Assembly: GCF_028453695.1 (NCBI RefSeq)
Contig: NC_135773.1
Span: forward strand, 22,059,782-22,123,781
Length of the DNA stretch: 64,000 bases
Reading direction: 5' to 3'
DNA from: Augochlora pura
Taxonomy: Eukaryota > Arthropoda > Insecta > Hymenoptera > Halictidae
The translations under genes and the position numbers were made by a program. Positions within the stretch are counted from its first letter, which is position 1; each line of letters opens with the position of its first letter. Below are positions 33,389-44,760 of this stretch, one piece after another. The notes beneath the pieces were generated by a model. It worked only from the letters and a program-made list of their open reading frames with translations, ran no database searches and was not told the origin of the DNA.

Positions 33389-34458
33389 TGACGTGATCAT
33401 GGTACCCGCCCGCAAAGAACGAAGAAAGGAAATGCTAATACCCTTGCCATCGGGTGTCGTCGTCCCGTTGCCGTTTCCCCGCGGCGAAAACCCCGGATGG
33501 CCGCGAGGCAGAGGCGGGATCGTCGAAAACGGCATTCGCGTGTCGAGTGCGGGATAATCCAATAATAGCGGACGCGCGCGCGCGAGAAGAGCTGCCAGAA
33601 TGGCCGAAAGGATGGAGCCGGGCGAATCTATTCAGATGCAAACCGTAGAGAATGGCCAGGGGTCGAACGAAGGGGGGCACAATGGAAAGCAATCCGGGGT
33701 GATCTACTGGAGGACGGGCTCGGCGCGGCGACGATCCATATGGATAAACTAATTCAAGACGTCGCCTTATATAGGAGTACATCGCCGGCTCGCATTACAA
33801 TTTGAAAGGCTTCCGGGGCGGGGATATCGGAGAGAGATGTCGATTCAATTGGAGCAACGTGCCGTTGTCTTCTACGCTTCTCTCTCGCAAATCGGTCGCG
33901 GCGATGGCCACCAAGATCCGCAGCCTCGCGCAAACGTGTATCGCGTAACTTCGAAACGGCCTCCATATTTCTGCGCGCGGCGAACGAGAGAACGCGTTGT
34001 TAACTAGCGCGGCTCTCCGAGTGGCCCGAGTCAACGAGCCTCGATCTTGTAAAGCGTTTTCCACGAGAACGACGATGCTCTCGCCGAATTCAAAAGGCTC
34101 TCTCTCTCCCTCCCTCTCTCTCTCTCTCTGTCTCTCTTCCCCGCGCTACAGTTTCGCAAATTGTATCGTCAAACACAGGCCTCGGCCGCGTTACTCGAGG
34201 TTCGAGGCTGGAGATAATAGCTCTCGACGTGCACACCCCGCCTGTCAGCCGCAGGACCATCGACCGATAATTTTTTACGTCGGGCTACCGACGAGTGTAC
34301 AGAGAATCCGCTGACCAAGTATACTTTCGAACGTTTTATTGTATATGCGGCGCAGCTCTGGCCGCGGTTATGCCGGCGACGGCGCAGGCGGCGCACGAGG
34401 CCTGTCGAGGCAGGCTTTGTGTCCGCGTTCGTCGGACGCGGATAGTTTTGACGCCCTA
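33389..34458. other. GC-rich noncoding block
   Basis: Overlapping frames on both strands, a CG run (33572-33583) and (CT)n at 34097-34137. No exon recognised. Confidence 0.5.
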
Positions 34459-34580
34459 TTAACCCTTTACGCTCTGGGTCGCGGACGAAGATTATTATAG
34501 CATGTTCCGACGTCGTTTTTTTTTTATTAGCGAAGTTGAGGTCTTTCGAGCACTTTTGAGTTCGTCTTTCGTTGCGGAGA
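34459..34580. mobile_element. TTAA element end, CCCTTTACGCTCTGGG type
   Basis: TTAACCCTTTACGCTCTGGG begins a segment that runs into the next TTAA at 34581. Probably a truncated element abutting family A. Confidence 0.35.
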
Positions 34581-34821
34581 TTAACCCTTTGCATTCGATT
34601 GGTGAGTCTGAGGCACCGCGCAGAATTATCGTATGGTGTTCTAATCAAATTCTTACGCTATCAGATTTGTTTATTTTTTGAAAACGCTGTTCACAGTATA
34701 GTTATGATAGTTTCGTAAGCATAAATTGCAGCGATAAGTCGTATAAAATATATGGACACTGTAAATCGTCCGGAACAGTTTTGAATTTGGGGTTCAAATG
34801 GCGTTGAGTGCAAAGAGTTAC
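34581..34821 (+). mobile_element. TTAA-flanked MITE, family A
   Basis: It opens TTAACCCTTTGCATTCGATT, followed by GTGAGTCTGAGGCACCG, and closes GCGTTGAGTGCAAAGAGTTA. About 240 bp, no ORF. The right target is decayed to TTAC. Confidence 0.7.
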
Positions 34822-34844
34822 TATAAAACAGGGATACCATCAAA

Positions 34845-35115
34845 TTTAATATAAAATACACAAGATCAAAAATAATGTAAAATAGTGTTGATATAAAATA
34901 GAGAGAAGATCAAATTTAATATAAAATAGAGAGAAGATCAAATTTAATATAAAATAGAATTGATATAAAATAGAGAGAAGATCAAATTTAATATAAAATA
35001 GAATTAATATAAAATACAGAGAAGATCAAATTTAATATAAAACAGAGTTAATACAAAACAGAGAAAAGATCAAATTTAATATAAAATAGAGTTAATACAA
35101 AACAGGAAGAAGATG
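34845..35115. repeat. AT-rich minisatellite, AGATCAAATTTAATATAAAA type
   Basis: AGATCAAATTTAATATAAAA plus TAGAGTTAATATAAAATAGA variants repeat about seven times, mostly with 45-60 base spacing. Confidence 0.9.
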
Positions 35116-35406
35116 AAATCTGTTATATTTATTAAAAAATCCCCAAACACGAAGATTACAAGGAGCAGTAACCACGTCTTACCCCGAACCTTATCTCGAA
35201 ATTCTAACTAGCATCAAACTCCTCAAATTACAGTTACCTGTTTATTAGCCTCTAGCGATAGCCTAGTCTCCCGAAGCCTTAATCAAACTACCCTCCGACT
35301 ATTCCACAATCAAACACTTTGACTACGATCTCCGAGAATCGTACCTGGTCTTCAATAAAATCTATTATGAAAACACAGTTGCCGCACAGATAAAGCGCCG
35401 TCTAAT
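35116..35406. other. Noncoding spacer
   Basis: Unique AT-rich sequence; nothing recognised. Confidence 0.5.
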
Positions 35407-35690
35407 TTAACTCTTTGGGGCACGGTGGGATTAATAAAAATGTCTCACCTTTTTCATGTATGATAATGCATGGCGGGACATTTTTAGACTCGCAGTAATT
35501 GGTGCAATTTTTACTCTGTTCATTCCTAAACTCACACAGCACACGATGGAACTATTTTTAAAAATCTAATTCTATAACAACAAATGCGATCGAATTATTA
35601 CTTATTCATGTTTTTATATGCTTTCAATGAAAAAGATGCGAATTTTGTTTAATTAAAAACGCGACAGAGTTTCTCTGCCATAAAGGGTCT
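35407..35690 (+). mobile_element. TTAA element, CTCTTTGGGGCACGG family (G)
   Basis: TTAACTCTTTGGGGCACGGT is shared with 38498 and, inverted, with the right end at 11552. Interior blocks GTTTTTATATGCTTTC and AAAACGCGACA also recur at 38630-38690. No clear right TTAA. Confidence 0.6.
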
Positions 35691-36119
35691 ATTTATGTTA
35701 TATTTATTTTTCCATATATGTCTATTTGTTTCCTGAAATGTTCTGCCTGGACGAGTTAATTAGAAATTATCACGACGAGAAGATGGCGGCAAGCGAAAGA
35801 TCGTTGCAATGCGGCAAGTCGTTCGGTTTGTTAGGGAACGGGAACGAACGTTGCAGGGCCGAGCGGAAAATTGTGAAAGGCAGCTTCGAAGTTCTAATCC
35901 GGGAATCGGAGACGCGTGCATTGCCAAGCAACCTTGCGCGCCTAATTGTTCGAACTTCCCTAACTTCGCAAAGACGTTGCGTATTAGTCAGACCGTATCC
36001 GTGAGCGTTTCGAGGACGAAGCCGACTCGACTCGGGGATCGAGCAGCTAACAGTTTACGGCGAAGCGTATTTATCCGAGCAAGCTCGCGACGATTCGCTT
36101 CTTCGTCAAATGTTGGACG
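35691..36119. other. GC-rich noncoding interval
   Basis: Two overlapping plus-strand frames of about 100 codons have no recognisable domain. Confidence 0.45.
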
Positions 36120-36388
36120 TAATGAAAAATTATCGTAGAATAAGGTAGAAAATAAAAAATTATCGTAGAATAAAGTAGGAAATGAAAAGTAATCATAGAA
36201 TAAGGTAGAAAATAAAAAATAATTTTAGAATAAGGTAGAAAATAAACAATAATCATAGAATAAGTTAGAAAATCAAAAATTATCATAGAATAAGGTAGGA
36301 AATCAAAAATAATCATAGATTAAGGTAGAAAATAAAAAGTAATCATAGAATAAGGTAGAAAATAAAAAGTAATCATACAATAATAAAT
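36120..36388. repeat. 30-bp minisatellite, ATAATCATAGAATAAGGTAG type
   Basis: AATCATAGAATAAGGTAGAA plus AATAAAAAGT recurs about nine times at 29-30 base spacing. Its right edge coincides with the broken left end of the next element. Confidence 0.9.
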
Positions 36389-36389
36389 T

Positions 36390-36952
36390 TCATGCAAGCT
36401 CTACTGTTTTTCGCGAACTAACTCGTTTATGACAATATCTACTAAATATGAATATTGTTAATTTCTTCTATATTGAAGTAAAAATAAATTCTTCTGTTAT
36501 CAAAGTATAGAAACGGAGACATATAAAAAACAATAAAAGGAACAAAAATTGTCTGTCAAATATTATTGACATAACCTTGACATAAAGATGAGAAAGAAAA
36601 AAAATGTTTGGTCCTATTAACATACCCTTGACATAAATACGACAGAAGAAATAAAAATTGTCTAGTCCTATTGACATAACCTTGACATAAATACGATAGG
36701 CGAAATAAAAATTGTCTGGTCCTATTGACATAACCTTGACATAAAGACAACAAAAGAAAAAAAATTGTCTGGTCCGATCAACATAACCTTGACATTAATA
36801 CAATAAAAGAAATAAGAATTGTCTGGCTCTATTGACATAACCTTGACATAAATACAACAAAAGAAACAAAAATTGTCTGGTCCTATTAGGAAAATTATTA
36901 AATAAGTGCTAATCGTCATAGTATGAAAAAAAGCGGTGACGCAAAGGGTTAA
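36390..36952 (-). mobile_element. Family B TTAA element with internal 60-bp minisatellite
   Basis: In reverse orientation it matches 11007-11257: ATGCAAGCTCT, TTAATTTCTTCT and AATTCTTCTGTTATCAAAG are shared. The right end is GACGCAAAGGGTTAA. The left terminus is lost. A tandem array fills 36541-36890. Confidence 0.65.
36541..36890. repeat. About 60-bp minisatellite, TTGACATAACCTTGACATAA type
   Basis: Six units, each with TTGACATAACCTTGACATAA then ATTGTCTGGTCCTA, lie inside the element 36390-36952. Confidence 0.95.
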
Positions 36953-37619
36953 AAGATAGAAGAGTGGAAACTAGCTCGATACACGCCGATCGTGGAAAAT
37001 AAATCTAAGAACCGTCGCTGATGCCCGCTCCACAGCCATGCCGCAGTAACGATTAACAACTGCGCCGTTTATATGGCGAAGCTTGATTGCCCAACGGATT
37101 CCTCTTGTCGATCGATACTCTCGCCGGCTGCCATTTTCCCACACACACACACACACACACTATTCCCGTGCCTCCGGAATGAATCTAAATGTGTTCGGCT
37201 CATCGATAAATCTACGGGAGCTTCTAATTCGTTGCTTCTTTTTTTTTTCATCGAGCGAACGATTCTACGAGCTTCCCTTAAGCGAATTACTTTCGTTCGC
37301 ATCTGGATTTTTCTACCCACCCTTCTGACCGAAAGACGCTCTAATTGCACCTATGTGTACATTTCCCTAACATCCGGGTACTTAAATAGGAAATAAAATT
37401 TATTTCGTACAGGAAACTAATTCATTAGTTCGCATCAGTTAAATTGAATTGAGGTTTTATTATTATTTATTAAGTCTTACTTTACGTTTACCTTTGCATT
37501 TTCCTTTTCAGTTTAACAGATGTTTCACATCGTTGTTAATGAATAATTACAAGTAATATAAAGTTAGTATATTATAGCAGTTCTACTCATACGTGGTATA
37601 GGAGATACGTAAATAAATT
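36953..37619. other. Noncoding with (CA)n tract
   Basis: (CA)10 at 37140-37160 in otherwise unique sequence. Frames across it are artefacts. Confidence 0.5.
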
Positions 37620-37765
37620 TTTATTTTGAAAATTGATCCTTGCGACTCATAGCAACAGTTTTCATTGCTTAACAATTTTTAAAATATAAATTTTGTTGTT
37701 ATAAAAATTGTTTGTGGGCGTAATAGAATAATTTTAGTGGTGACCATTCGAGTGCAAAGGGTTAA
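37620..37765 (-). mobile_element. Right half of a family A TTAA element
   Basis: GCGACTCATAGCAACAGTTT, then a GTTATAAAAATTG block, then CATTCGAGTGCAAAGGGTTAA. The left terminus is not recognisable. Confidence 0.65.
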
Positions 37766-38497
37766 ATTGTGTAGATCCTCAGTTCTGTTTTTCGAGAAGG
37801 TAGGGAAAGGGTACCGGCATTTCGTTTTAACAAATCTAACGAGAGATACAGGTACATACGTACACAGGTACACAGGTACACGCGTTTATACGTACACAGG
37901 TACAGGCGTACAGGTATTTAACGGCGGGACTAAGGACTAGATCTGCTCGTCCCATTTCGGTGCTCCTCTTCCCGTCGTTTTTATTGGACTTCAGCCGGTC
38001 GGTTCTCGGTCGGTCAAACTCTAATCACCAGAAAACGCTCTTACCGGTCGACCCCACCCCGTACAGAACCCATAAACCCGGTTTCTCTTTCCATCCATCG
38101 ATCGGCCTGGCTCTCGGGGCCCTGGTAATTTTCGGAAACGGAACACACCGCCGCGATAAATCTCTACCCGGCCGCCGCGTTCTCGGAAGGTTCCCCTCAC
38201 CCCTATCGGATCTCCAGTTGTACTTTCGATATCGTGCTCGTATTTTTCGATGTTTTAGTTCCTCGAGCTGGCACGGTGTCTAGCTTCTAATCGCAACTCG
38301 ACCGATCAACCGGGTTCCGCCGCTGCACTGGAACGACTCCGTTCATTTATTTAACCGATACGCACCGCTCCAATTTTGACTGCAAACCGTCGCTATAAAT
38401 CGCTGAGCTGCGATATCCAAACTATTTTTTCACCGTTCAATTTACTTTTGTTAACGATTTTATATTTTACAACGACGATACTCTCCTACGATTTAGA
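37766..38497. other. Noncoding with ACAGGTACAC repeat
   Basis: 37848-37918 is a tandem array of CACAGGTACA units; the remainder is GC-rich unique sequence. Confidence 0.55.
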
Positions 38498-38710
38498 TTA
38501 ACTCTATGGGGCACGGTGGGATTAAAAACGCCCCAACTTTCTGTTGTACAATAATACACGATGGGTCTATTTAAATCTCAATCTATAAATTCAGTCTCAT
38601 TCTACAAATTCAGTTGAATCATCATTTGTTCAAGTTTTTATATGCTTTCGATAAAAAGATATCAATTTTGTTTCATTCAAAACGCGACAAGATTTCTGTA
38701 CCATTTTCTG
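38498..38710 (+). mobile_element. TTAA element, family G, copy 2
   Basis: TTAACTCTATGGGGCACGGT followed by GGGATTAAAAACG, with the same interior order as 35407-35690. The right end appears replaced by the ATTTATTTTC array. Confidence 0.6.
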
Positions 38711-38800
38711 TGTTATTTTCATTTATTTTCATTTATTTTCATTTATTTTCATTTATTTCAATTTATTTTCATTTATTTCCATTTACTTCTATTTATTATT
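38700..38800. repeat. (TTATTTTCAT)n array
   Basis: About nine units of ATTTATTTTC with substitutions, at the distal edge of the preceding element. Confidence 0.9.
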
Positions 38801-38894
38801 ATTTAGACCGAATATTTAAGCGTATTTAGTAACAAATTGAACGTTGCTTTATCGGTCGAAAATTTGTGCACGCGAACGAGTGGAAGTGGGACAG

Positions 38895-39215
38895 CCTGTG
38901 GTCGTCCAAGCGGAATAAGTCAACGTGCACTCGGCCAAGTAGAATTGGTCTGCGTGTAACCAGACGAGCAGAACTGGTCGATCGGCGAGCCGGAGAAGTA
39001 AAACTGGTCAACGTGTGTGGTCGGGGAAGTCGAATTGACTAATCCATAGTCAAACCATCGCGAAATCGAGCACGTGTAACGGTGCAAGTAGAATCGGTCG
39101 CCTTGTTGCCAGACAAGGAGAATTGGCCCGTCTCTCTAACTGAGCCAAGCAGTACAATTCCATGCATAATCTTATGAGTAGAATTGGCTGGTCGGTGATC
39201 AGTGGACAAACGATT
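38895..39215. repeat. Degenerate about 30-bp repeat with conserved AAGTAGAATTGGTC core
   Basis: About ten diverged units keep the core AAGTAGAATTGGTC (variants AAGCGGAATAAGTC, GAGCAGAACTGGTC, AAGTAAAACTGGTC, AAGTCGAATTGACT, AAGTAGAATCGGTC) spaced about 30 bases, separated by GTGTAAC/CAGACG-like linkers. No coding frame is maintained. Confidence 0.7.
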
Positions 39216-40420
39216 GGAACAACGATCTATACACCTGTAGTGACACAATGGAATGATGGAACGACGAGTTATAACGCAGAAATAATGTGAAAATAAAATC
39301 AAATATTATAAGACACAGAAGCATCGCTGAGGAACAATGCGTTAACAATTATCCAAATCCCATCCTACACACATATATATATTCTTACTAAATTAATATT
39401 TATTTTGTTAATACATAAAATTTACTAAATCATAAATTTACTAAAATTCAGAATATTTTATATATATATATAAAAATTTATTAAATTATATATTTATCAA
39501 AATTCAGAATATTTTATGCATATATGAAAATTTAGAAAATAGAATATTCTGAATTTTAGTGAAAAAATCGCCAAAAAGAACGTAATCCCAACGATTTAAA
39601 AATACAGATCAAGGCTAACCTTCGCCACGCACAGATTTAACGAGCGGAACTTCCGGATCCGCGTGCCAACCGGTTGAAAAAAACATTAGCGAAGTATTTA
39701 ACGGCAGCGAGTACAAGCGTCCATTATTATTTTCCTCGGCACGAAACGAACGTTCTCTCCGCGCAACGTTTAACCGTCTCGACGCGAGACGGAACTTAGC
39801 AAAATACTCCCCGGCCTCGTGGAAAATATTAAACTCGGCTTTACGCTGCCGCGGCGTTTCGCTGCCCGTAAATTATTATAAATTCGCGTACAATGCGTCC
39901 GCGAGATGCTCGAGAGGATCAGGCGGGCCGGAAAAATAGCAAACACGCTCGCGAAAGAGCAAGTCGCGAAAACAAAAATGTCGGGCGCGTTACGGCGAGA
40001 CGAGAAACGCGTGGTAAAAGAGGACGACGACGACGGCGAGCGGTGCGAAAACGGAACTTCGTTAACGTCTTATTCGAGGATGTCCGGTTTTGTTAACGAA
40101 GCCGTGCGCGACGCCGACGGGAGTCGCGCGCGAGTCACGCGCGTTTTGATGATTCGCAATCGCGAGAGGGCCGTGTCACTTCGGGTGGCAATAACGGGGC
40201 CGGGGCGTATTGAAATATTGCTCGTTATCGACGAGACAGTGCAATATCGCGGAACTGTTACGGGACGGCTCCGTCATTAGTCGCCGATTCACCGACCGAT
40301 TTATTGGCACCGCCTACGTCGATTACCAGCATTTTCTCCGACGGCCTTTCAATGTCTCCGCTCGCTAAACCTGTTTCTGTCCGCGTCAGATAGATATTTA
40401 TTTCTATTATTATTAATAGA
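39216..40420. other. AT-rich then GC-rich noncoding
   Basis: 39360-39545 holds diverged duplicate AT-rich blocks (AAAATTCAGAATATTTTAT twice). 39600-40300 is GC-rich with Arg-rich frames lacking motifs. Confidence 0.5.
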
Positions 40421-40660
40421 TTAGGGTGTCCCATAATATTTTTCCATTTTTTTTTATGCGAAATGAATAGACGATATTTGTTGTCTAAGGTAGGTTAGAA
40501 AAGTAAGGAAGGTTGTATAACCTTCTTCCATCCCTCAGAAAGCCTCGTTACGCCCTCTTTCCAAAATTGTTGATACTTATTCGCAAAATATTCATCTGGG
40601 TGCGTTTTTATTTCGCGTATGGATTTGAAAGATTTACCATGGAGAGAATTTTTTAAGTGG
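40421..40660 (-). pseudogene. Mariner transposase C-terminal fragment with terminal repeat
   Basis: Minus-strand codons ending at 40495 read NSLHGKSFKSIREIKTHP, then DEYFANKYQQFWKEGV and LSEGWKKVIQ. This is the pattern of mariner transposase C-termini (short gene-end block with FF/YFA, FWxxGI and LPxxWxKV). Past the stop lies TTAGGGTGTCCCATAA (40421-40436), the terminal inverted repeat, shared with 49868. The catalytic DD34D part is absent: a 5'-truncated fossil. Confidence 0.7.
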
Positions 40661-41198
40661 ATTACACATAAAACGATTATGTGTATACTATAATATACTA
40701 TTATATAATAATATATTATTATTACTGATCTATTTAACAGTTTATTTAACGCTTTCTCGTGGTGATATTTAAATGAGCGTCGATTATTGAAATCAGGTGA
40801 CGTTCTCAAGACAACGTCGAGCTAATTAAATCTGCACGGAGTTATGCGATCGCAATTGGTTCTACGATTAAACGGCGAGGACCATCTAAACCGTTAACGT
40901 AATTTGGTATGAAAATTTGGATAATGCCGGCGCGTTTGTTAACACGCCATTAATATTAATTAAAGGATTTACCATTAAGACTAAATATTCATGACAGGGT
41001 TAATTCGTTTACTTTGTAAATGGGGCATACTCGGGCGAAAATAATGATTTTCGCGATTAGGATGCAAATTAATGGGTTCCCGGGGAAATCCTTGGCCGAG
41101 GCGTTTCCCGATGTTTCCCATATTGCGCGAACCAACGCAGAATCGTACCAGCTCTGTTACAGAACAAGTAGATTCCTAAAATTATTTCTACGGACCCT
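40661..41198. other. Noncoding spacer
   Basis: An AT-rich TATAATA stretch near 40680-40730, otherwise unique. No feature. Confidence 0.5.
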
Positions 41199-41480
41199 TT
41201 AACCCTTTTTGCACTCGAATGGCGACTCTGAGGCACCGCTGAAACTACTCTGTCACGTTCCAAATAATTCCTACACTAACACAGTTCACATTTACATTAA
41301 CAAAGTTTACATTTACATTAACACAGTTCACATTTACATTAACAAAGTTTACATTTACATTAACACAGTTCACATTTACATTAACAAAGTTTACATTTAA
41401 TAAATTGTTAAAAGTGAAACTGTTGTTTGGAAAAACAGAAATCAATTTTCTATGCATAAAATGCACTTTATCGCATAAAT
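41199..41480 (+). mobile_element. Family A TTAA element with internal tandem repeat
   Basis: TTAACCCTTTTTGCACTCGA then GGCGACTCTGAGGCACCG. Within the interior, TTACATTAACAAAGTT and TTACATTAACACAGTTCA alternate (41281-41398). Family A interior resumes at AAAGTGAAACTGTTG and ATGCATAAAATGCA. The right terminus was not found. Confidence 0.65.
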
Positions 41481-41646
41481 ATAAATTTGTTTCCTTGGCT
41501 ACGACTTTTCCTAAATAATGTATGACAAATAATGTATGTAAAACGCGCGAGCCCTCACGAAAATAGATAAGAAACAAACCGAGTTACGACCACGCCCGCG
41601 GAGGTGTTGGACGAATTTAAATTTTTTCGGATATGCAAAAATTGAA

Positions 41647-41684
<38 letters not shown>

Positions 41685-42067
41685 CGCACGGGTCAATGTG
41701 ACTCGAAATGAAAATTTCCGTTGCCACTTTTCCACGCTCTAAAAATTCATAAATGAATCTCGCGTGTCGTACATTATGCATGCTGTAACACGCTTCCTTA
41801 ATTAAATTTCAACCGGACCATGTAAGCCGGAGAACATAAAAGCAGAAATTAGTCAAACAGCGGCTCCGCGGGACTCGGGGAAACAAAAATCAGGGGACAC
41901 GTCGTTTGCTACGACCGTCGTCGCGCTATGGCGGAACAACGGGGATACCTAAACGCGGCGATAGGTTGAAAAGATCCGTTTCGTAGCCCGCGGTAATAAA
42001 AGCAAAATTATGCAGATTGTTGATTGAATATTTCTCTCACAATGTGGTGGAATTTTTTTCGTTGCTA
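41481..42067. other. Noncoding with (CT)n tract
   Basis: (CT)n at 41650-41682; otherwise mixed unique sequence. Confidence 0.5.
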
Positions 42068-42488
42068 TTAACCCTTTGCACTCGAAACAATTTTAACTGT
42101 AGATCTGTAATCATTCCTTTGGCTTACAGTATTCTCATTTTACATAACAAAATGCATTTTATGTAATTGATTCTTGTGTTTCAAACTAACGCAAGGTAGT
42201 CTTGAGAATTTTTTAAACGCAAGCTTTGTTAGTATAAAAAATGATTTTGGAACAGATGTGGCGACTCTGCGGCGCCATTAAAATTACTGTGATACGTTCC
42301 AAAATTATTTTTAATAGGCACAGCCGAAGCTTAGATTTAAAAGTTGTTAAAAGTGTAATTATTATATGAGTCGCGAGACTCATTTTCATATGCATGAATT
42401 AAATATTGTTACATAAAATGGAGACATCGGAAGCGAGAAAAATTATTTTAGATTTGCATTTGAAATGGCTTCGAGTGCAAAGGGTTAA
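42068..42488. mobile_element. Two family A half-elements fused in opposite orientation
   Basis: Both outer ends are the same terminus: TTAACCCTTTGCACTCGAAA on the left and TTCGAGTGCAAAGGGTTAA on the right. The interior reads left to right as a minus-oriented copy to about 42250 (TAAAAAATGATTTTGGAACAG), then switches to GTGGCGACTCTGCGGCG and continues as a plus-oriented copy. The inner termini of both are missing at the junction. Confidence 0.65.
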
Positions 42489-42566
42489 GCTTTGAAGGCC
42501 ACGTCGGTAAGTTTTGGTTTTCAACCCCCATAAAAATGTCGATCATATAGACGATCTAAAATGTCC

Positions 42567-42650
42567 GATCGCGAGAGGTTCGAGCGATCGATCGCGAGAG
42601 ATTCAAACGATCCGATCGCGAGAGATTCGAACGATCCGATCGCGATCGAA
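42567..42650. repeat. 24-bp repeat GATCGCGAGAGATTCGAACG, 3.5 copies
   Basis: GATCGCGAGAG starts at 42567, 42590 and 42614, with a partial unit at 42638. Units contain TCGCGA and CGATCG palindromes. Confidence 0.9.
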
Positions 42651-43181
42651 TTCCGCGCCGCGTCCAAAGTCTTCCGTTCAACTGAAAAATGGTCGCGTCC
42701 GCGATTCCCCGAATTGTTAACACGCCCCGAAATATTCGGAATGCCATAAATCGCCGCGACAACGATTAATCACGACGCACTCGTACACGGGGAACGCGCG
42801 CCGCCACGGGGTGCATTCGGGTTTAATCGCTCGGATCCGCAGTCGAAATCGAGAATCGGAGAAGAGGCGGGGAGAGAGAGAGAGAGGGAGAGAGAGAGAG
42901 AGAAGGGGCGTCGCACGAACGGTCGGCGGTCAAGTTAAGTGAATCTAATTAATTTCCGATAAATTAAATAACTGCAAGTTCTGCGAAGCGTTCCGCAGGC
43001 ACGGAACGAAGTCTCGCGCATCGGTGGGTCCAGGTGATGGATGAGCTTCGCTGGAATTTCCCTTGCGTTCCTCGCGCGAGCCCTCTCCCTCTCTCTCTCT
43101 CTCTCCGTTCCCGCTCGCGGCCGTTTTCTAATGCCCGAAAGCTTATCCGCTCGAGGACGGTCCCTTTTTGCCGCGGGAATA
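42651..43181. other. GC-rich noncoding block
   Basis: (GA)n at 42871-42903 and (CT)n at 43082-43105. No exon recognised. Confidence 0.5.
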
Positions 43182-43450
43182 TACAGTCAGTCCCATAAAG
43201 CAATGCGGTCAAAAGAATTATTTCGCGTAGATCACTTTAAAATTTGGTATCTCAAAATTGTATAATCAGAAATTTTTTAATTCTAGTTCTGTATCAGGCT
43301 TTCTCCAAACTTCTCCTCCTCCCTCGCATCCAAAAATATTAAATAAGATAATAAAAAGTTTATCGCAAAATTTTACACGCGTCGTCCCTTGATTTCAACA
43401 GATTTCTCTTACAAGCGACGAGGGTACGAATACTTATGGGACTGACTATA
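43182..43450. mobile_element. Tc1-like MITE with CAGTCAGTCCCATAA termini
   Basis: TA then CAGTCAGTCCCATAAAGCAA at the left, and CGAATACTTATGGGACTGAC then TATA at the right, form inverted termini with TA flanks, as in Tc1/mariner elements. Length about 269 bp with no transposase frame. The right half matches the fragments at 54-224 and 463-655. Confidence 0.75.
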
Positions 43451-44244
43451 GATAAACAGAGCGCGCGGAGAAACGGATAAAACCGTCCGCCGCGTTACAG
43501 CGTTGACCCGTATTTACTCGCTAATAAGTATCCGGATGTGCTCACGGACGACCGGGTACGAGCACGCCCACGCTCGCGCATATACGACCGGGTCTCTCCT
43601 CTCTTCTCTCTCTCTCTCTTTCTGCACCGGTTCGTGCCGCGCCGTGCCGTTGGTCCGCGTGCGATCCCTCCGCTTCTCCGTGTCAATTTTCCCCGCGCAA
43701 ACCCTCGGAACGAGGGTGCGCGCACGTATAATGTACACGGAGCCGGGCGGAACACGCGCGACAGAGCGAGCGCGTGTGGCAGTTACGAGACGCCTCCGTT
43801 CCACTTGCAGCGATAGAAATTATGCAAAGCAGAGAGCTGTGCGGGACAAGAGAATAGGGCGAGGCGCGGGGGCTGACTTGGAAACAGGTGAAAAAGAAGA
43901 AAAACCCCGGGAGGAATGGAGAAACAGCCAGACGCGGCAGGACTCTCTCTCTCTCTCTCTCTCACTCTCTCTCTCTCTCTCTCTCTCTCACTCTTTCTCT
44001 CTCTCTCGGTGGTATCTCTACCGGTTGCCTCGATACTGTGTCCCGCTTATACGCGGAACCAACTGCGTCAATAAAATTCTACGGAAGCTTCCGGTTAGCG
44101 CTGCTCGATTAACGTTGCGAGCACTGCGCAATCTTTTGAGACGGCGAAATACTAGTTAAAAAATTCTGTCGATGACAGAAGCCTTTTTTGAAGACTTCCT
44201 TCGATTTAATGAGAAATCGGCGCTTCCGGGATTCTGGAAAATCT
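43451..44244. other. GC-rich noncoding block with CT tracts
   Basis: (CT)n at 43598-43622 and 43941-44007. Overlapping Arg/Ser-rich frames up to 218 codons are low-complexity artefacts. Confidence 0.55.
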
Positions 44245-44760
44245 TTGGAAAATGGCGCAGTTAATGTGGTGGATGTATCGTACTTTATATGGTGGATATG
44301 TCGTACTTTATATGGTGGATATATCGCATTTAACCCTCTTAGTGACGGAGAGCCGATATATCGGCCCGCGCTGCACTGGCGAAAAGTGCCTTTTACTTAT
44401 ACTTTTGTTATTTATGTAATTTCCAATGAATATAGAAAAATTAACGTCACTGTTTCATTCTCAATTTCGTCCTTAATACACTGCTTTTTCAATCGTGTAA
44501 ATATTGCTTTTCGTTTGGCTTTTATGAGCCTTTTTCCAAACCCTAGTAACACCGTGAAATTTAGCTTTTTTCTCGACACTAAGAGAGTTAATATGGTGGA
44601 TATATTGTACTTAATAAAGTGGATATTTCATACTTAATATAGTGGATATATTGTACTTAATATAGCGGATATGTCATACTTAATATAGTGGATATATCGT
44701 ACTTAATATAGCGGATATATCGTACTTAATATAGTGGATATATCGTTCTTAATATGGTAA
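44245..44760. repeat. GGTGGATATATCGTACTTAATAT minisatellite split by a TTAA element
   Basis: Units of about 23 bases (GTGGATATATCGTACTTA with variants) lie at 44255-44330 and 44588-44760. A 262-base TTAA element interrupts them. Confidence 0.85.
44330..44591. mobile_element. TTAA element, CCCTCTTAGT family (E)
   Basis: TTAACCCTCTTAGTGACGGA at the left and GACACTAAGAGAGTTAA at the right are inverted termini. The palindrome GCCGATATATCGGC is at 44352-44365. It is inserted within the minisatellite, whose units flank both TTAAs. Confidence 0.75.

Noticed and set aside
43503..44159. 218-codon plus-strand frame with a (CT)n-encoded Ser/Leu stretch
   Set aside because: Arg/Ser-rich low-complexity sequence with competing frames on both strands; no domain.
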